Below, piece by piece: positions 13,073-15,258 of a stretch of 15,258 nucleotides of DNA. Below the pieces are notes generated by a model. The model had not been told where the DNA came from and did no database searches. It saw nothing but the letters and a program-made list of their open reading frames with translations. The stretch's first letter is position 1; the number at the start of each line of letters is the position of its first letter. The DNA lies in contig CAYULB010000051.1 of assembly GCA_964445575.1 (NCBI GenBank), positions 1-15,258 on the forward strand. Reading direction: 5' to 3'. The position numbers and the translations under genes are program-made. This DNA comes from WJMT01 sp964445575. GTDB taxonomy: Bacteria; Acidobacteriota; Aminicenantia; Aminicenantales; Aminicenantaceae.

Positions 13073-15071
13073 TTGTTTCTTCCTTTTCGGACAAAACAAT
13101 ATTGAAATGCTCATCAATTTCAGACTTAAAGTCAGAAGGGACAAAGGTAGTTGATTCATAATCGACAATGAGTGCGGGTCCTGTAATCTTATTGCCGGGT
13201 CTTAATAAAGAACGGTCAAAAACAGGACATTCTTCATGGGTTTCTTTGTAATAAATATTTTGTTTATTTAGGAGTGCCTGTTCCGTGCCGTGATTTTTCT
13301 GTGGTATTCTTTTTAATTTGATTTTATGTGTTTTTCCTACGGCTTTTAGCCTAATATTTACTATTTCAACAGGACGGTCTGGATGGCTGTAGGAATACAA
13401 CCTTTTATGAGCTTGATGGAATTTATTCAAAAAATCAGTATCTTCCATAAAAGGAACTGTGATTTCAAAAGATTGTCCGTAGTATCTGAGGTCAAGAGAT
13501 TTTTCTAGGTCTACATTTTCTGCAGTAAAGCCTTCTTTGAGCATATCTGACAGGGCTTTTCTTTTTATTTTGTCAAATTCATTTTGGAGAATAGAATCCA
13601 GTAACAAAGGATCTAATGTCTTTAATATTGACTTTGAATAATCTTTTACTGAGTCAGCCAGAAGCAATCCTAAGGATGAAAATACACCTGCATTTTTGGG
13701 GATTAAGACCCTAGGGATTTGAAGCCCGGAAGCAATCTCAGCAGCATGCATTCCTCCAGCTCCTCCATATGAAAAAAGAACAAATTTTCTGACATCAATC
13801 CCTCTCTCTATTGAAATCACACGTATGGCTTTACTCATATTAGCATTGGCAATCTTAATAATGCCCGAAGCTGTCTCTAAAACGGTTTTATTCATTTTTT
13901 TACTGAGCTTTTTGATTGAAGAATAGCTTCTCTCAGGAAATATCTTCATCTGGCCACCCAAAAAATGATCTGCGGATAATCTTCCCAGTACCAGATTTGC
14001 ATCTGTAACAGTGGGGCTGAGTCCTTTCCCATAACACGCTGGGCCTGGATCAGCTCCCGCACTCTTGGGCCCGACTCTTAAAGAACCGCCTTGGTCTAAA
14101 TAAGCAATGGATCCACCTCCAGCTCCTACTGTGTTTATATCAATGATGGGGACTCTTAGAGGAAATTCACCTATTTTGTTTTCACTGGTCCTTTGAATTT
14201 TCCCGTCTATTAAGGAGACATCAGAGGAAGTTCCTCCCATATCAAAAGTGATTATTTTGTGATACCCAGAAGATTTTCCCACATAATGTGCAGCCACCAC
14301 TCCTCCCGCAGGTCCTGAAAGAGCTGTCCTTATGGGTTCTTTTTTAGCGGTTTGAGGAGATATATGGCCTTCATTTGACTGCATGATCCGGAGATATTCA
14401 TTTTTTAGATGATTTTCTAGATTGGTTAAATAACGGCTTATGATAGGCATTAGATAGGCATTGACCACAGCAACCGCTGTCCTTTCATATTCTCTATACT
14501 CAGGGAGAATCTCACTGGACCGTGATACTTGAAATCCGGCCTGTTCTAGGGCTTTATGAACTTTTATTTCATTTTCTGCGTTTGAATATGAGTTGATAAA
14601 TGAAATAGCCACAGCCCTGGTTTTCTTCTTTTTTAAAGTCAAAACAGCTTTATGAATGCGATTATTGGAAAGTATTTTAATCTGTTCGCCAGAAGCGGAT
14701 GTTCGCTCGTCCAGTCCAATACAATTAGAGCGGGGGAGCAGAGATATTCTGTTTTCTCCTTTAAGACAATAAAGTTGATTTCTAGTCTGACGTCCTATGA
14801 ATAGGATGTCTTCGAATCCTTTGGTAGTAAGAAGGCCAATGGGCTGTCCAGACCTTTCTAAAAGACTGTTAGTAGCAACAGTGGTTCCGTGGATGATTTG
14901 AGAGGGCTTCCCTTTTTTTAGATAATCAGAAATTCCTTTAACAATCGCTTTCGAAGGATCTTCAGGAGTGGATGGGATTTTTTTTATGAAAAATTTTCCT
15001 TCAGAATATATTATAAAATCTGTAAAAGTCCCTCCAGTATCAACGCCAATACGGGTATTTTCACTGCTCAC
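13065..15071 (-). CDS. hyuA: Hydantoinase/oxoprolinase subunit A (HyuA)
   Basis: A 668-residue protein with the ATP-binding HyuA fold (actin/Hsp70-like). Key blocks are DTGGTFTD (11-18), HGTTVATN (61-68), LSGPAGG (251-257), FDMGGTSSDVSL (276-287), GAGGGSIA (316-323), AGADPGPACYG (338-348), PTVTDANLVLGRL (353-365) and YGGAGGMHA (435-443). HyuA phosphorylates the amide carbonyl of a cyclic substrate for HyuB-dependent opening. Only A and B are present, without the third subunit of acetone carboxylase, which favours N-methylhydantoinase or 5-oxoprolinase activity. The start is GTG at 15069-15071. An in-frame TGA lies about 12 codons upstream, and no ATG or other usual start codon lies between the GTG and the IGVDTGG motif. 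No Shine-Dalgarno precedes it (CTACCCCTC), and the promoter -10 ends 9 nt before, so the message may be leaderless. First gene of hyuA-hyuB-Nramp-like. Confidence 0.95.
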   Translation of the reverse strand: MSSENTRIGVDTGGTFTDFIIYSEGKFFIKKIPSTPEDPSKAIVKGISDYLKKGKPSQIIHGTTVATNSLLERSGQPIGLLTTKGFEDILFIGRQTRNQLYCLKGENRISLLPRSNCIGLDERTSASGEQIKILSNNRIHKAVLTLKKKKTRAVAISFINSYSNAENEIKVHKALEQAGFQVSRSSEILPEYREYERTAVAVVNAYLMPIISRYLTNLENHLKNEYLRIMQSNEGHISPQTAKKEPIRTALSGPAGGVVAAHYVGKSSGYHKIITFDMGGTSSDVSLIDGKIQRTSENKIGEFPLRVPIIDINTVGAGGGSIAYLDQGGSLRVGPKSAGADPGPACYGKGLSPTVTDANLVLGRLSADHFLGGQMKIFPERSYSSIKKLSKKMNKTVLETASGIIKIANANMSKAIRVISIERGIDVRKFVLFSYGGAGGMHAAEIASGLQIPRVLIPKNAGVFSSLGLLLADSVKDYSKSILKTLDPLLLDSILQNEFDKIKRKALSDMLKEGFTAENVDLEKSLDLRYYGQSFEITVPFMEDTDFLNKFHQAHKRLYSYSHPDRPVEIVNIRLKAVGKTHKIKLKRIPQKNHGTEQALLNKQNIYYKETHEECPVFDRSLLRPGNKITGPALIVDYESTTFVPSDFKSEIDEHFNIVLSEKEETNG

Positions 15072-15080
15072 GAGGGGTAG

Positions 15081-15108
15081 ATTATGCTTATGGAGACCGG
15101 AATGTCAA
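15081..15108 (-). promoter_or_regulatory. Consensus-like promoter of the hyuA operon
   Basis: Minus strand TTGACA (15103-15108, perfect -35), a 16-nt spacer, then CATAAT (15081-15086). Only 9 nt separate the -10 from the GTG start, so transcription should begin within a few bases of, or on, the start codon. It lacks the TGTTTTTGAAAAA block and conserved spacer of the three-copy box, suggesting separate control. Confidence 0.65.
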
Positions 15109-15156
15109 GAGTCTCGCTATATATATATGATTTCAACAAAAGCCGAAAAGCCACAA

Positions 15157-15178
15157 AAATGATTATATAAAATCATTT
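15157..15178. other. A/T-rich inverted repeat upstream of hyuA
   Basis: AAATGATT (15157-15164) and AATCATTT (15171-15178) form a perfect 8-bp stem with loop ATATAA. A short alternating TA tract lies at 15118-15128 between it and the hyuA promoter. It abuts the edge of the dispersed repeat. It could be a terminator remnant for a neighbour outside the window, an operator, or part of the repeat's insertion site. Confidence 0.4.
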
Positions 15179-15258
15179 AACCTGGATTATTCACGAGTCG
15201 AGGTTGCTGCAGATGCGAGGCGCCAGGGCATGAAGTCGTGGTCCTTCACTGCGAATGC
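15176..15258 (-). repeat. Dispersed GC-richer repeat, right copy, cut by the window edge
   Basis: Positions 15176-15233 match the left copy (4859-4915) in inverted orientation, with the 22 nt at 15176-15197 identical. Bases 15181-15258 are about 58% G+C (45 of 78 counted), clearly above the surrounding A/T-rich DNA. The sequence continues past the shared part to the window end (GAAGTCGTGGTCCTTC, then ACTGCGAATGC), so this copy is longer than the left one and probably extends outside. Confidence 0.7.

Noticed and set aside
13073..13168. Upstream in-frame extension of hyuB by 32 codons.
   Set aside because: It lies wholly inside the hyuA coding end, lacks a ribosome site and has no family similarity, while MVEFDP with AAGGAAG upstream is a typical start.

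Overview
The window looks like a chromosomal segment of a Gram-negative, A/T-rich bacterium. It carries ten confident protein genes, packed tightly, with no RNA gene, CRISPR array, transposase or phage gene. The outer membrane is implied by a patatin protein that ends in POTRA domains and a BamA/D15-type beta-barrel with a terminal Phe. Secreted S9 peptidase, amino-acid uptake and catabolism, and hydantoinase/oxoprolinase genes suggest a proteolytic, amino-acid-fermenting heterotroph. An uncultivated Aminicenantota/Acidobacteriota-like lineage would fit, but that is a guess from gene content.

Layout: (1) 6-4599, minus strand: an exported S9 prolyl-oligopeptidase-type peptidase, then a PlpD-like type Vd patatin/outer-membrane protein. 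(2) 4600-4999: intergenic, with a strong promoter-like box for the peptidase, two mutually exclusive hairpins, and one copy of a GC-richer dispersed repeat. (3) 5000-6793, plus strand: a stand-alone CheY-like receiver, a nitrilase-superfamily amidohydrolase whose catalytic Lys position is Met, and a NusG/RfaH-type specialised elongation factor. (4) 6800-9208, minus strand: an APC amino-acid permease followed 3 nt later by a threonine/serine ammonia-lyase-like PLP enzyme. (5) 9209-9572: divergent intergenic region with two promoter boxes. (6) 9573-10268, plus strand: an aspartate/glutamate-type racemase. (7) 10315-15071, minus strand: an overlapping hyuA-hyuB-Nramp-like operon. (8) 15072-15258: the hyuA promoter, an A/T hairpin and a second, inverted copy of the dispersed repeat running off the window edge.

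How the genes may work together (inference): the S9 peptidase, the permease/ammonia-lyase pair and the racemase each sit behind the same ~45-bp box. Its upstream TGTTTTTGAAAAA block, -35, -10 and even parts of the 17-bp spacer are conserved, so peptide breakdown, amino-acid uptake, deamination and stereochemical conversion may be co-regulated. hyuA/hyuB encode an ATP-dependent hydantoinase/5-oxoprolinase-type enzyme. The third gene of that operon is an Nramp-fold transporter lacking the canonical metal-binding motifs, so it may carry something other than Mn/Fe. With a carbamoyl-amidase-like nitrilase and a racemase nearby, the window loosely mirrors the racemase-hydantoinase-carbamoylase triad, but over several transcription units and without proof of shared substrates.

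The most unusual signals are the triplicated promoter box, the Nramp-like protein with GPGT/VPYN motifs coupled to hyuAB, the inverted dispersed repeat, and hyuA's GTG start, which lacks a Shine-Dalgarno sequence and lies 10 nt from a consensus promoter. I found no defence system or clearly new multi-gene system.
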